A stretch of DNA of 64,000 bases. Origin: Paenibacillus endophyticus (GTDB lineage Bacteria > Bacillota > Bacilli > Paenibacillales > Paenibacillaceae). The notes beneath the pieces were generated by a model. It was given only the letters and a program-made list of their open reading frames with translations, ran no database searches and was not told where the DNA came from. Where the stretch lies: contig NZ_JACHXW010000001.1 in the NCBI RefSeq assembly GCF_014192395.1, forward strand, positions 1 to 64,000, in the 5' to 3' direction. A program made the translations under genes and the position numbers. Positions within the stretch are counted from its first letter, which is position 1, and every line of letters begins with the position of its first letter. Below, one piece after another: positions 52,116 to 59,873 of this stretch.

Positions 52116-52893
52116 GCGAATTATAGATATTGGCGTTAATTTGATGCATCGTTCATTTCGGCAGGATCGGGACCAGGTTGTCCAAAGGGCAGTCGCAAAC
52201 AACGTTACCCCGCTTGTCATTACGGGTACAAGCCTTAGAAACAGTATGGAAGCAGCTCGCTTTATATCACGTTATAAGGGGAATCTGTATAGTACCGCGG
52301 GTATTCACCCTCATGATGCAAAGAGCTGCAACGAAGAAACGATGTCCAAATTAAAAGAATTGGCAGCCTTGCCGCAAGTAGTGGCGATCGGGGAATGCGG
52401 TCTGGACTATAACCGGGATTTCTCGCCCCGTGACGTGCAGCGCAGCTGGTTCACCGAACAAATCCGGTTGGCGCTTGAGCTGGATATGCCGCTTTTTCTG
52501 CATGAACGGGAGGCATTTGCGGATTTTTCGGCGATGCTTAAGGAACATGCGGTGAAAAAGGCGGTTGTCCACTGTTTTACAGGGACGGAATCAGAGCTTA
52601 AGGCGTATCTTGAAATGGGCTTCCACATTGGTATCACTGGCTGGATTTGCGACGAGCGAAGAGGCAGGCATTTGCGGGACCTTGTCCGTATGATTCCGCT
52701 GGACCGACTCATGATCGAGACGGATGCGCCTTTTCTGACTCCGCGAGACATGAAGGAGAAACCGCAGGACGGTCGGAACGAACCTGCATTCTTGCCTCAT
52801 ATTCTTCAAGCAGTAGCGCGATGCATGGGCAAATCAGAGGAGGAGGTTGCGGCAGCAACGACAGCGACGTCTGAGGCGTTTTTCCGTATATAA
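52108..52893 (+). CDS. tatD: TatD-family metal-dependent DNase/hydrolase
   Basis: The 261-residue TIM-barrel hydrolase has metal ligands in TAGIHPHDAK, Glu in AIGECGLDYNRDFSP, HCFTG and the late ETDAPFLTPRDM. At the N-terminus the usual HxH reads IDIGVNLMHRSF, as in TatD proper rather than in YabD. The ATG at 52108 lies within the end of kptA and has GGAGAAGGAGAG upstream, so the two genes are co-translated. Confidence 0.9.
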   Translation: MSERIIDIGVNLMHRSFRQDRDQVVQRAVANNVTPLVITGTSLRNSMEAARFISRYKGNLYSTAGIHPHDAKSCNEETMSKLKELAALPQVVAIGECGLDYNRDFSPRDVQRSWFTEQIRLALELDMPLFLHEREAFADFSAMLKEHAVKKAVVHCFTGTESELKAYLEMGFHIGITGWICDERRGRHLRDLVRMIPLDRLMIETDAPFLTPRDMKEKPQDGRNEPAFLPHILQAVARCMGKSEEEVAAATTATSEAFFRI

Positions 52894-53112
52894 CCGATTC
52901 CAGCACTCAAATGCAAATCGAAAAAGATGAGTTCGACCCGTCCTTGGATGATAGGCTCCTCTTGCGCTAGGAAAGTGAAAGGATAAACCTGCAAGGCTTA
53001 GAGGAGCGTATCAGGCTTTATAACCCCGTTCGCGGGTGCAGCTACTCGCATTAATGTAGATCCTTCTAATACAAATGGTATGCGCAGCGTTTGTTCAGGT
53101 ATTGATAGGAGG

Positions 53113-54102
53113 CTATGCTCGCCCACCTTTTACGTCAGGATGCATTGCGAGCTCCTGTAATAAGTTTTTACTGCTCTCTTCTAATTTCATTGGGAACAGC
53201 TCTGTTTTCTCGGGAAACATTTGCTGCAGTTCCTGAAATACGGCGGCAGATGCATATATTTTGTCCAAACTAGGGACCGCCTCATTCAGGCGCTCATGCT
53301 CATTCAATCCCATCGTCTCAAAGTGAAGCTGGTTAATTCCGGCTTCTCGAACACGATTGGCCATCCATTCTCCTCCTATTTTCCCCAAACACACAAACGC
53401 GACATGCGTATCCTGCTTCAACTTGGCGATATCAAGCAGCAGAGACGTTTCAATCGTTGCTCCAATCACAATAACCTTACTGTCAAAGCTGGCAAATAGA
53501 GCTTTGGCTTCTTCGGCGTGGTTCATCGTTGTAACGATTACATCGCAGCGAAGTGCCGCTTCTCTTACGCTTTCATCAGTCGTGGAACTATCATTCAGAA
53601 AAAAAGTCTCGACTTCACCCTCGGTTGCCCGTTCAATATGCTGGCGATAAAAAGGATGATCATGTCCGCTGCATTCCACAAGTAAAATGCGAAGCTTGCC
53701 GACTGGGTTAGGAGGCTGCAGCAAAGAGTAAGCGAGGCCCGCCATAAAAAAAGCTTGCAAATCAAATCCCAAGGCGGAAGCCTCTTTCATGGTCGCGTTC
53801 AAAAGCTGCTGCATCGGTTTACGCTGCTCCATAAGCTGCTTGGTTTCAACTCCGCCGGTGATCTGTGTCCCGAAGCCCTTTTGCATGGTTACAAGGCCTT
53901 CATTACGCAGCTGGGTATATACCCAGTTGACTGTATTCCGATTAAGCTCGAGCTCATCCGCTAATTGACTTGCTGAAGGAAGCAAATCGCCAGCTTCCAT
54001 TTGTCCAATTCCGATTAGCCATTTGAGCTGCTCTTTGATTTGCGTATTTACATTAAAGGTTAAATGGGGATTAGCCTGAAGGATATATTGATTTTCTTCC
54101 AT
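53113..54102 (-). CDS. GntR-family regulator with a large sensor-like domain
   Basis: The 329-residue regulator has a GntR winged HTH (about 18-85: TQIKEQLKWLIGIGQMEAGDLLPSASQLADELELNRNTVNWVYTQLRNEGLVTMQKGFGTQI) followed by about 240 residues resembling a periplasmic-binding or sugar-binding effector fold (LRILLVECSGHDHPFYRQHI, DVIVTTMNHAEEAKALF). Ligand is unknown. The ATG at 54102 has TGAGGTG in good position; a GTG at 54111 is in frame. It is divergent from the HPP operon, and ACTAGTT palindromes lie in the shared control region, so it likely represses both units. Confidence 0.82.
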   Translation of the reverse strand: MEENQYILQANPHLTFNVNTQIKEQLKWLIGIGQMEAGDLLPSASQLADELELNRNTVNWVYTQLRNEGLVTMQKGFGTQITGGVETKQLMEQRKPMQQLLNATMKEASALGFDLQAFFMAGLAYSLLQPPNPVGKLRILLVECSGHDHPFYRQHIERATEGEVETFFLNDSSTTDESVREAALRCDVIVTTMNHAEEAKALFASFDSKVIVIGATIETSLLLDIAKLKQDTHVAFVCLGKIGGEWMANRVREAGINQLHFETMGLNEHERLNEAVPSLDKIYASAAVFQELQQMFPEKTELFPMKLEESSKNLLQELAMHPDVKGGRA

Positions 54103-54121
54103 ACTAGACACCTCATTTCAT

Positions 54122-54144
54122 GGTTGACTAGTTATATTATAACC
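54122..54144. promoter_or_regulatory. Operator half-copy near the GntR gene
   Basis: GGTTGACTAGTTATATTATAACC resembles, in inverted orientation, the GTTATATAACTAGTTAAC stretch at 54216-54233. Both contain ACTAGTTATAT. It is a probable autoregulation site. Confidence 0.5.
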
Positions 54145-54196
54145 TTGATTTACACATAATCCAAATGGGTTAAGTGAAAGATAAACGAAAAGATGA

Positions 54197-54240
54197 TTGA
54201 CAATGCTTTAAAAAAGTTATATAACTAGTTAACTAGTTAA
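54197..54240 (+). promoter_or_regulatory. HPP-operon promoter with palindromic operator
   Basis: A consensus TTGACA (54197-54202) is 17 bases from TATAAC (54220-54225). The perfect 16-bp palindrome AACTAGTTAACTAGTT (54223-54238) overlaps the -10 and the start point, an ideal repressor site. The GntR gene next door is the natural candidate regulator. Confidence 0.75.
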
Positions 54241-54248
54241 ATGTATAT

Positions 54249-54788
54249 ATGGTGGTGGACACATTGAATAAGGTGGATGAAGCTGGGTTTTGGTTGAAGA
54301 TGAGAAGCAAAGGCAGGAGTCCTTTAAAGGTCGTTCCGAGAAATGCGCTGATCGGAGCGATTGGCGGCTTTACCGCAATTGCAGTATTAGCATTATTATC
54401 CGAGCTGACAGCAAGTGCGTGGATGATGGCTCCTTTTGGCGCAACCTGTGTTCTAGCGTTCGGGCTATGGGATGCACCTTTGTCTCAGCCGCGCAACATT
54501 ATCGGAGGGCATGTTATTTCAACGTTAGTTGGGCTGCTTTGCTTACATTTCTTTGGACAAAGCATCTGGGTAATGGCAGCAGCTGTAGGCTTGTCGATTG
54601 GCTTGATGATGCTCAGTAAAACCACGCATCCGCCTGCAGGGGCAGATCCGTTGGTTGTTATTCTAAGCGGCAGCAGCTGGACTTTTTTGCTTACGCCCGT
54701 ATTGATCGGATCCGTGCTTATCGTAGTGATGGCTTTGCTTATTAACAATATGGATAAGAAACGCAAGTATCCGACATTCTGGTTCTGA
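54249..54788 (+). CDS. HPP-family membrane protein
   Basis: The 179-residue protein has about four to five membrane helices and the family motif THPPAGADPLVV, plus SAWMMAPFGATCVLAFGLWDAPLSQPRNIIGGH. HPP proteins have been linked to nitrite transport in some organisms; here the substrate is open. The given ATG is only about 18 bases from the expected transcription start and has no ribosome binding site. TTG 54264 with GGTGGTGG ahead, or ATG 54300, are alternatives. It is first in a run of small redox-type genes. Confidence 0.82.
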   Translation: MVVDTLNKVDEAGFWLKMRSKGRSPLKVVPRNALIGAIGGFTAIAVLALLSELTASAWMMAPFGATCVLAFGLWDAPLSQPRNIIGGHVISTLVGLLCLHFFGQSIWVMAAAVGLSIGLMMLSKTTHPPAGADPLVVILSGSSWTFLLTPVLIGSVLIVVMALLINNMDKKRKYPTFWF

Positions 54789-54803
54789 TTGGAGGTAGAC
54801 AGC

Positions 54804-55706
54804 ATGATGGACGTGTATCATGAGGGCGAGCTGTACGTACAAAAACGAACGGGTGAAGGGAAGATTGCTGACCAGAACGCAAAAATGATCAGCAATCAAT
54901 TTTCCAATGGAATCATCCAGTTTCTCAAATCGCAACAGTTCGCGGTTTTGTCATCCGCGGATCGCAAAGGAAACGTTTGGGTGACATTTTTGACTGGAGA
55001 AGCAGGCTTTGCCGAGGTAATGGATGAGCATACAATGGTGATCCATGATGAAATCATTATTGTGGACGATCCTTTTGGTTCCATGTGGCTAAACCAGGAA
55101 CAAATAGGGATGCTCATCATCGATACGAAAAGAAGAATTAGGCTTCGAATCAACGGAACAGCCCATGTCGAGCAGGGAAAACTGAAAGTGACTGCTCATC
55201 AGGTTTATGGGAATTGTCCTAAATATATTCAAAAAAGATCGCTTCGAGCGGATTCAGATGCCCATAGGCAACTAAAATCGATGCATCGAAGCAGTGAACT
55301 GAGTCAGCAGCAACGCGAGTGGATCGCCCAATCGGATACGTTCTACATTGGCAGCGTGAGCGAAAGCGGAGAAATGGATGCCTCGCACCGCGGAGGTAAT
55401 CCTGGGTTTCTGCAGGTGATCGATGCGAAGACGATCAGGTTTCCAGACTATTACGGCAATTCGATGTATAACACGCTGGGCAATATTTATTCGAACCCTG
55501 CTTCGGGCCTATTGTTTATAGACTACGAACATGGTCATTCGCTTCATCTGACCGGCAAGGCTGAAATCATTTGGGATGAGGAGGAATCAGCACAGTTCCG
55601 AGGTGCAGAACGACTCGTGCAATTTGTCGCGGAAGAAGTTGTTCAATTAAATAACGCTGCTGAAATGCATTGGGAGGATACAGAATTGTCTCCCTACAAT
55701 CCGTGA
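54804..55706 (+). CDS. PNPOx-like split-barrel flavin-binding family protein
   Basis: The 300-residue protein appears to have two split-barrel halves: IIQFLKSQQFAVLSSADRKGNVWVTFLTGEAGF, and QSDTFYIGSVSESGEMDASHRGGNPGFLQVIDAKTIRFPDYYGNSMYNTLGNI. The second is the pattern of pyridoxamine-phosphate-oxidase-like proteins that bind FMN, heme or F420. The reaction is unknown. The ATG at 54804 has GGAGG upstream and follows the HPP stop by 15 bases. Confidence 0.8.
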   Translation: MMDVYHEGELYVQKRTGEGKIADQNAKMISNQFSNGIIQFLKSQQFAVLSSADRKGNVWVTFLTGEAGFAEVMDEHTMVIHDEIIIVDDPFGSMWLNQEQIGMLIIDTKRRIRLRINGTAHVEQGKLKVTAHQVYGNCPKYIQKRSLRADSDAHRQLKSMHRSSELSQQQREWIAQSDTFYIGSVSESGEMDASHRGGNPGFLQVIDAKTIRFPDYYGNSMYNTLGNIYSNPASGLLFIDYEHGHSLHLTGKAEIIWDEEESAQFRGAERLVQFVAEEVVQLNNAAEMHWEDTELSPYNP

Positions 55707-55811
55707 GGCGAAGCGGTGCACGCACATGAAAGGAGGTGAGCGGTTAACTCAGAACGAACGGAATGGATTGTTACAGCTTTAGATCATAAATCATTATAGG
55801 GAGGCATTCAT

Positions 55812-56177
55812 ATGAGCACTAATAAATATTTGATTATCATACAAGCCAATCAGCAAGACATGGGGAAAGCGATGCATGGACTATTGTACGGCCAAGAGCT
55901 GCATGAGGCAGGGATGGAAGTTGAGATCTATTTTGACGGAGCAGGAACGCAGTGGCCTAACGAATTCACGAAGCCGGATCACCTTCTCAATCCTTTATAT
56001 AAGCAAGTGATGAAGACAGGCATCATCAAGGGAGGCTGTGGTGCTTGCGCGGGAGCTTTTGATGTGGTGGAAGAGGTTCGGCAGGCAGGGGTTCAACTGG
56101 TCGGAAGCGAAGGGAATGGCGGCCATTTATCCTTTTCCCAATTTATGAAGGATGGTTACATGCCTATTATTTTGTAA
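55812..56177 (+). CDS. DsrE-family protein
   Basis: The 121-residue protein has the DsrE-like fold pattern (YLIIIQANQQDMGKAMHGLLYGQELHEAGMEVEIYFDGAGTQW) and a conserved Cys segment GGCGACAGAFDVVEEVRQAG. DsrE relatives carry sulfur as persulfide. Its place in a row with PNPOx and MBL genes suggests sulfur or redox stress. TAGGGAGG precedes the ATG. A gap of about 105 bases to the upstream gene contains a stray AAAGGAGGTGA but no gene. Confidence 0.8.
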   Translation: MSTNKYLIIIQANQQDMGKAMHGLLYGQELHEAGMEVEIYFDGAGTQWPNEFTKPDHLLNPLYKQVMKTGIIKGGCGACAGAFDVVEEVRQAGVQLVGSEGNGGHLSFSQFMKDGYMPIIL

Positions 56178-56246
56178 AAAAGCATATGGATAGAACTGAC
56201 GAGAATAGCATCAATAGGGCTAAATAGAGGGAGAGGGATTGCGATT

Positions 56247-56987
56247 ATGAATATTCAGAAGCTTCCTTGGGCTGGCATTCGAGTTGAATTAGAAAGTACG
56301 GCTATTGCGATCGATCCGCTTTACCATTTTCCTGAAAAGCTAGGCGAGCCGCATGAGTCGTTTTTTCATTTAGAAGCATATGGGCCAGCCGCTGCCGTGC
56401 TGATCACGCATCAACATCCTGATCATTTTGATCCACGAGCGATTATTGCGGCTTATGGTTCTGACGTTCCGGTATTCGTCACCGAGGAAATCGTCGATAT
56501 AGCGGTTAGCAGCGGATTGACCCGCGTAACTGGCCTTGCAATCGGCGTACCCTGCACCATTGGCCCATTTACATTCCTTGCAGCTCATGCAGTGGACGGC
56601 TCGGGTGATCCGCAGGTGTCTTGGATTGTACGCGGTGGCGGCAAGCAAATTATTCATGCAGGCGATACATTATGGCACGGCTACTGGTGGAAGTTTGTAA
56701 AGGCGTTCGGCAAGTTTGATGTCGCATGCCTGCCTGTTAACGGAGCCGTAACACAATTCCCGGGAGTCACACCACCCAGCGATCAGCCAATCTGCTTAAC
56801 GCCTGAGCAAGCAGTTACGGCTGCGGAGATTCTAGGAGCTAAGACGCTCATTCCGATCCACTATAAGGCAGCCCATCATCCGCCTATCTATACGGAGACA
56901 TCGGACATCCCAAATCGATTGGCCAAAAGTGGACAAGACCGCATACAAATACGCTTTTTACAAACAAAAGAAGTTTTCTCGATATAG
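56247..56987 (+). CDS. MBL-fold metallohydrolase (UlaG-like)
   Basis: The 246-residue protein has the zinc motif HxHxDH (LITHQHPDHFDPRAI), a later HAGDTLWHGYWW (metal Asp) and the C-terminal IPIHYKAAHHPP. The pattern is like the lactonase-type UlaG/YtnP members. Substrate is unknown. GGGAGAGGG precedes the ATG. It is co-directional with its neighbours. Confidence 0.85.
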   Translation: MNIQKLPWAGIRVELESTAIAIDPLYHFPEKLGEPHESFFHLEAYGPAAAVLITHQHPDHFDPRAIIAAYGSDVPVFVTEEIVDIAVSSGLTRVTGLAIGVPCTIGPFTFLAAHAVDGSGDPQVSWIVRGGGKQIIHAGDTLWHGYWWKFVKAFGKFDVACLPVNGAVTQFPGVTPPSDQPICLTPEQAVTAAEILGAKTLIPIHYKAAHHPPIYTETSDIPNRLAKSGQDRIQIRFLQTKEVFSI

Positions 56988-57033
56988 TGCGCTGCTCTGA
57001 AAACAACATCAACGATTCACAGGAGGAATTCAT

Positions 57034-57414
57034 ATGACTAGAAAAATTGATCATGTTGGGATTATGGTAAAGGATATAAACGCATCCATTCGGTTCTATA
57101 CGGAAGTGGCTGGGCTCAAAGTGAAGGAGAGAAGCGAACATGCGGGTGGGCTAGAGGTAGCTTTCCTAGGGTATGGATTGGAGGATGAGACCGTAATTGA
57201 AATGATTCAAGGCCTTAAGGATCAATTGCCGTCCGAAGGCAAAATACATCACGTCGCCTTCTCCGTTGACAATATCGAAGATGAATGGAACCGGATCAAG
57301 CAACTTGGCGTAGCGTTTATTAATGAAGAGATTGCATCGATGCCAAGCGGAATTCGCTACTTTTTCATATATGGACCCGAGGAGGAATGGATCGAATTTT
57401 TCCAAAAAGCATGA
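57034..57414 (+). CDS. VOC/glyoxalase-family protein
   Basis: The 126-residue protein begins with RKIDHVGIMVKDINASIRFYTEVAGLKV and contains KIHHVAFSVDNIEDEWNRIKQLG and RYFFIYGPEEEWIEFFQ, the paired beta-alpha-beta-beta-beta modules of the VOC fold. His and Glu metal ligands are present. It may be a glyoxalase or methylmalonyl-CoA epimerase-like enzyme. CAGGAGGAATTC precedes the ATG. Confidence 0.85.
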   Translation: MTRKIDHVGIMVKDINASIRFYTEVAGLKVKERSEHAGGLEVAFLGYGLEDETVIEMIQGLKDQLPSEGKIHHVAFSVDNIEDEWNRIKQLGVAFINEEIASMPSGIRYFFIYGPEEEWIEFFQKA

Positions 57415-57487
57415 ATTAGCATTGATCTATCGCTTGTCGATGCCGTTCATCATAGCAGCCCTCATTTACTCAGACAAGGAGAACCCT

Positions 57488-57856
57488 ATGAATACCAATA
57501 ATCGCCCGGCCTTTCTTGATCTCCTTGCCGACGATGTTATACTTACGTCTACCTTTCTAAAGGGAAGCATCGCGGGAAGGGCATCCGTCATTCATATCAT
57601 ACAAACAGTGGTTTCCTACTATACATCCCTGTCTCGCAGCTTTCATGACTCATTGGACAACCGTGAGTTTATTGAATACGATGCTGAATTGCTAGGTGGG
57701 CTTGCATTGCATGGCATGATCGCAATGACTAAAAATGATGATGGAATGATTTCTCGCCTCTCCGTTACCCAAAGTCCGATCGAATCCGTCTTATGGCTAT
57801 CGACAGAGCTGGGCAAAAAGCTTTCGACGGACTATGGCAACGACGTTTTTCTTTAG
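57488..57856 (+). CDS. SnoaL/NTF2-like small protein
   Basis: The 122-residue protein (FLDLLADDVILTSTFLKGSIAGRASVIHIIQTVVSYY, LGGLALHGMIAMTKNDDGMISRLSVTQSPIESVLWLS) has the cone-fold pattern of SnoaL-like proteins. Function is unknown. The ATG at 57488 has AAGGAGAA upstream; the frame extends into the VOC gene without a site. It is last in the run, followed by a terminator. Confidence 0.72.
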   Translation: MNTNNRPAFLDLLADDVILTSTFLKGSIAGRASVIHIIQTVVSYYTSLSRSFHDSLDNREFIEYDAELLGGLALHGMIAMTKNDDGMISRLSVTQSPIESVLWLSTELGKKLSTDYGNDVFL

Positions 57857-57898
57857 ATTGCGTATCCTGATATAGATACTGATGATGCTGCCGCGAAT

Positions 57899-57939
57899 GG
57901 AGCATGTGCGTGAGAACTATTGCGTACATGCTCCTTTTT
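57899..57939 (+). terminator. Intrinsic terminator after the SnoaL-like gene
   Basis: GGAGCATGT (57899-57907) pairs with ACATGCTCC (57926-57934), followed by five T residues. Confidence 0.85.
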
Positions 57940-57963
57940 GGTTTGGTTAAACTGCATCTGCAT

Positions 57964-58563
57964 CTATGCTTGCTTTAAATCTTCATTTATATATTGGAAA
58001 AGCTGGTCTCTAACTACGGTTATGGACGAGCTTGCAGGAAAGAGCTTTCGCATGAGAAGTGCTCCTTCCACAGTGGAAAGGATATACAAAGCCGCCTCTT
58101 TAGAATCGGCAAGAGGCCGAATTTCGTTTAGTTGGATGCCCTTTTTAACGATTCCTTCAAGCAAGTCCAGTAACCGATTCATCGCTTCTTGCGCCTGCTG
58201 AAAGAGAGGAGCTGAAGCTGAATCCGCTTCGACAGCGGCGTTCGCGATCGGACATCCGCCAGGGAAATCCAAACCGAAATAAAATTCAACGAATGCGAGC
58301 AGTTGGTTAACGGGAGTCTGTTCCGCATCGAGCGTTTCCTTAATACGCTCATCCACAAGCGTGCAGCAATATTTGAATGATTCGATCAAAAGCTCTTCTT
58401 TATCTTTGAAATGGTTGTATAACCCACCTTTTTGCAATCCCGTTGCATCGGTAATTTCGGCTAAAGAGGTTGTCAAATAGCCTTGACGGTTCAGCAATAG
58501 AGCAGTCTTTTCGATGACAGACTGCTTTGTTTTTTCACCTTTCCGAATCTTCGTTCCCTCCAT
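57964..58563 (-). CDS. TetR-family regulator
   Basis: The 199-residue protein has an N-terminal TetR HTH (TKQSVIEKTALLLNRQGYLTTSLAEITDATGLQKGGLYNHFKDKEELLIESFKY) and a C-terminal helical ligand domain. It probably represses itself and the SDR gene at 58828, since the same 18-bp motif occurs at both promoters. It lies downstream of the SDR gene on the same strand but is separated by a terminator. No good ribosome binding site is seen, and the motif lies within 20 bases of the ATG. Confidence 0.87.
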   Translation of the reverse strand: MEGTKIRKGEKTKQSVIEKTALLLNRQGYLTTSLAEITDATGLQKGGLYNHFKDKEELLIESFKYCCTLVDERIKETLDAEQTPVNQLLAFVEFYFGLDFPGGCPIANAAVEADSASAPLFQQAQEAMNRLLDLLEGIVKKGIQLNEIRPLADSKEAALYILSTVEGALLMRKLFPASSSITVVRDQLFQYINEDLKQA

Positions 58564-58566
58564 TCG

Positions 58567-58584
58567 AGACTAAACGTTCATTTT
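58567..58584 (-). promoter_or_regulatory. Candidate TetR operator at its own gene
   Basis: AGACTAAACGTTCATTTT (plus strand) matches AGACAGACCGTTCATTTT at 59737-59754 in 15 of 18 positions, in the same orientation relative to the controlled gene. Confidence 0.6.
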
Positions 58585-58754
58585 ATTTTAACAATAAACG
58601 GTTGGTTCGTAAAAAACAATCATTGCGTATTGGCAAGGGATTCGGATATAGAGGATTTTCCGAAAACATAGGCAATAATCATGATATTTCATTAGAAACA
58701 CTACTCGCAAATACGATGGAACAGCCGGCAACCTGCTTGACTGATTCAAACTAA

Positions 58755-58806
58755 GGAAAGCAAAAACAACCGTTTCGGCTTCAGCCGATGCGGTTGTTTT
58801 GCTTTC
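58755..58806 (-). terminator. Terminator of the SDR gene
   Basis: GAAAGCAAAAACAACCG on one side pairs with CGGTTGTTTTGCTTTC on the other, with an inner GGCT/AGCC stem. Read on minus it ends in TTTTTGCTTT and closes the SDR transcript. Confidence 0.8.
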
Positions 58807-58827
58807 AGTCTTCCACCAGTATTTTTT

Positions 58828-59649
58828 TTAATCCTGCTCATCAGCGTCCTTCGATAATGCTTCCCAAGCGTTAATTTCCTCGATTCTTTTGGTAAAAGCG
58901 TTCCGGATACTGTGGGATGCGAAGGAACCGACAGGGAAATGAAGAGGTGGATTCTCGCTATTAACCATTTCGATAATCGTCTTCACCGCTTTGATCGGAT
59001 CACCTATTTTCATGGAAGAAATGCCATTGTCATAGGCTTTGTACACCGGATCATATTCGGGTTTCCGATCGGTGTGCTGCAGCGAATGTCCCAAGAAGTC
59101 GGTTGCGAATACGGCCGGTTCAACGATTGTAGTCTTTATGCCGAAGCCTGCAAGCTCAATGGACATTGCTTCCGAGAATCCTTCTACGGCAAATTTGGAT
59201 GCCGCATAGATACTGAATGGCGGCATGGCCCATGTGCCAAAAAAGGATGAAATATTGATGTAATGCCCTGAGTTTTGTTTCTTGAATGTAGGAAGGGTTG
59301 CACGGATAACATCTAATGCACCAAACACGTTTACATCAAATTGTTTTCTGATCTGCTCATCCGTGTATTCTTCCATCATCCCATAGAGCCCATAACCTGC
59401 ATTATTGACGACAATATCGATTGTTCCGAATCGGTCAACAGCTTCTTGAACGGCTGACTTGATTTGATCCTTGTTCGTGACATCCAGTGCCGCAATGTGA
59501 ACATGGTCAGGAGACAACGCTTTGAAATCGGCAATGGCTTCTATCGTACGAGCGGTAGCAACAACCTTATCGCCTGCTTGAAGCAGCTGCTCCACAAATT
59601 GTCGGCCGAATCCCGTTGATGTGCCTGTAATGAACCATACTTTACTCAT
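58828..59649 (-). CDS. Short-chain dehydrogenase/reductase, TetR-controlled
   Basis: The 273-residue SDR has the nucleotide-binding FITGTSTGFGRQF, NNAGYGLYG, INISSFFGTWAMPPFSIYAASKFAVEGFSEAM (catalytic Ser, YxxxK). Substrate is unknown; the group often acts on small aldehydes or ketones. AAGGAGGAA precedes the ATG. Its SigA promoter (59756-59783) has a TetR-type motif directly after the -10. Confidence 0.9.
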   Translation of the reverse strand: MSKVWFITGTSTGFGRQFVEQLLQAGDKVVATARTIEAIADFKALSPDHVHIAALDVTNKDQIKSAVQEAVDRFGTIDIVVNNAGYGLYGMMEEYTDEQIRKQFDVNVFGALDVIRATLPTFKKQNSGHYINISSFFGTWAMPPFSIYAASKFAVEGFSEAMSIELAGFGIKTTIVEPAVFATDFLGHSLQHTDRKPEYDPVYKAYDNGISSMKIGDPIKAVKTIIEMVNSENPPLHFPVGSFASHSIRNAFTKRIEEINAWEALSKDADEQD

Positions 59650-59736
59650 TATTAATTCCTCCTTAGATGATGAAACGTTGATTGCTTGCGAAATCCGAAT
59701 AGCTATTATTGAAAAAGGTTACTCCATTTATAAAAA

Positions 59737-59783
59737 AGACAGACCGTTCATTTTTATTATATCAATTAAAACCTAATAGTCAA
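59737..59783 (-). promoter_or_regulatory. SDR promoter and TetR-type operator
   Basis: On the minus strand TTGACT (59778-59783) is 16 bases from a perfect TATAAT (59756-59761). The 18-bp motif shared with the TetR gene (59737-59754) lies at the transcription start, suiting repression. Confidence 0.7.
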
Positions 59784-59873
59784 TTGAAACATTTACCGAA
59801 GATTGCTATCCGACTTCCTAAAGAACGATAGTAGGCGTGTCGCGGAAGACGCCAAATCATTGAATTAACGGTA

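Noticed and set aside
52894..53112. Small RNA in the gap after tatD
   Set aside because: Some short pairing is possible, but no known RNA motif, promoter or terminator is evident.
54241..54267. Leader peptide MYIWWWTH ahead of the HPP gene
   Set aside because: Three Trp codons are eye-catching, but there is no ribosome binding site, no terminator hairpin follows, and the transcript would start only about ten bases before it.
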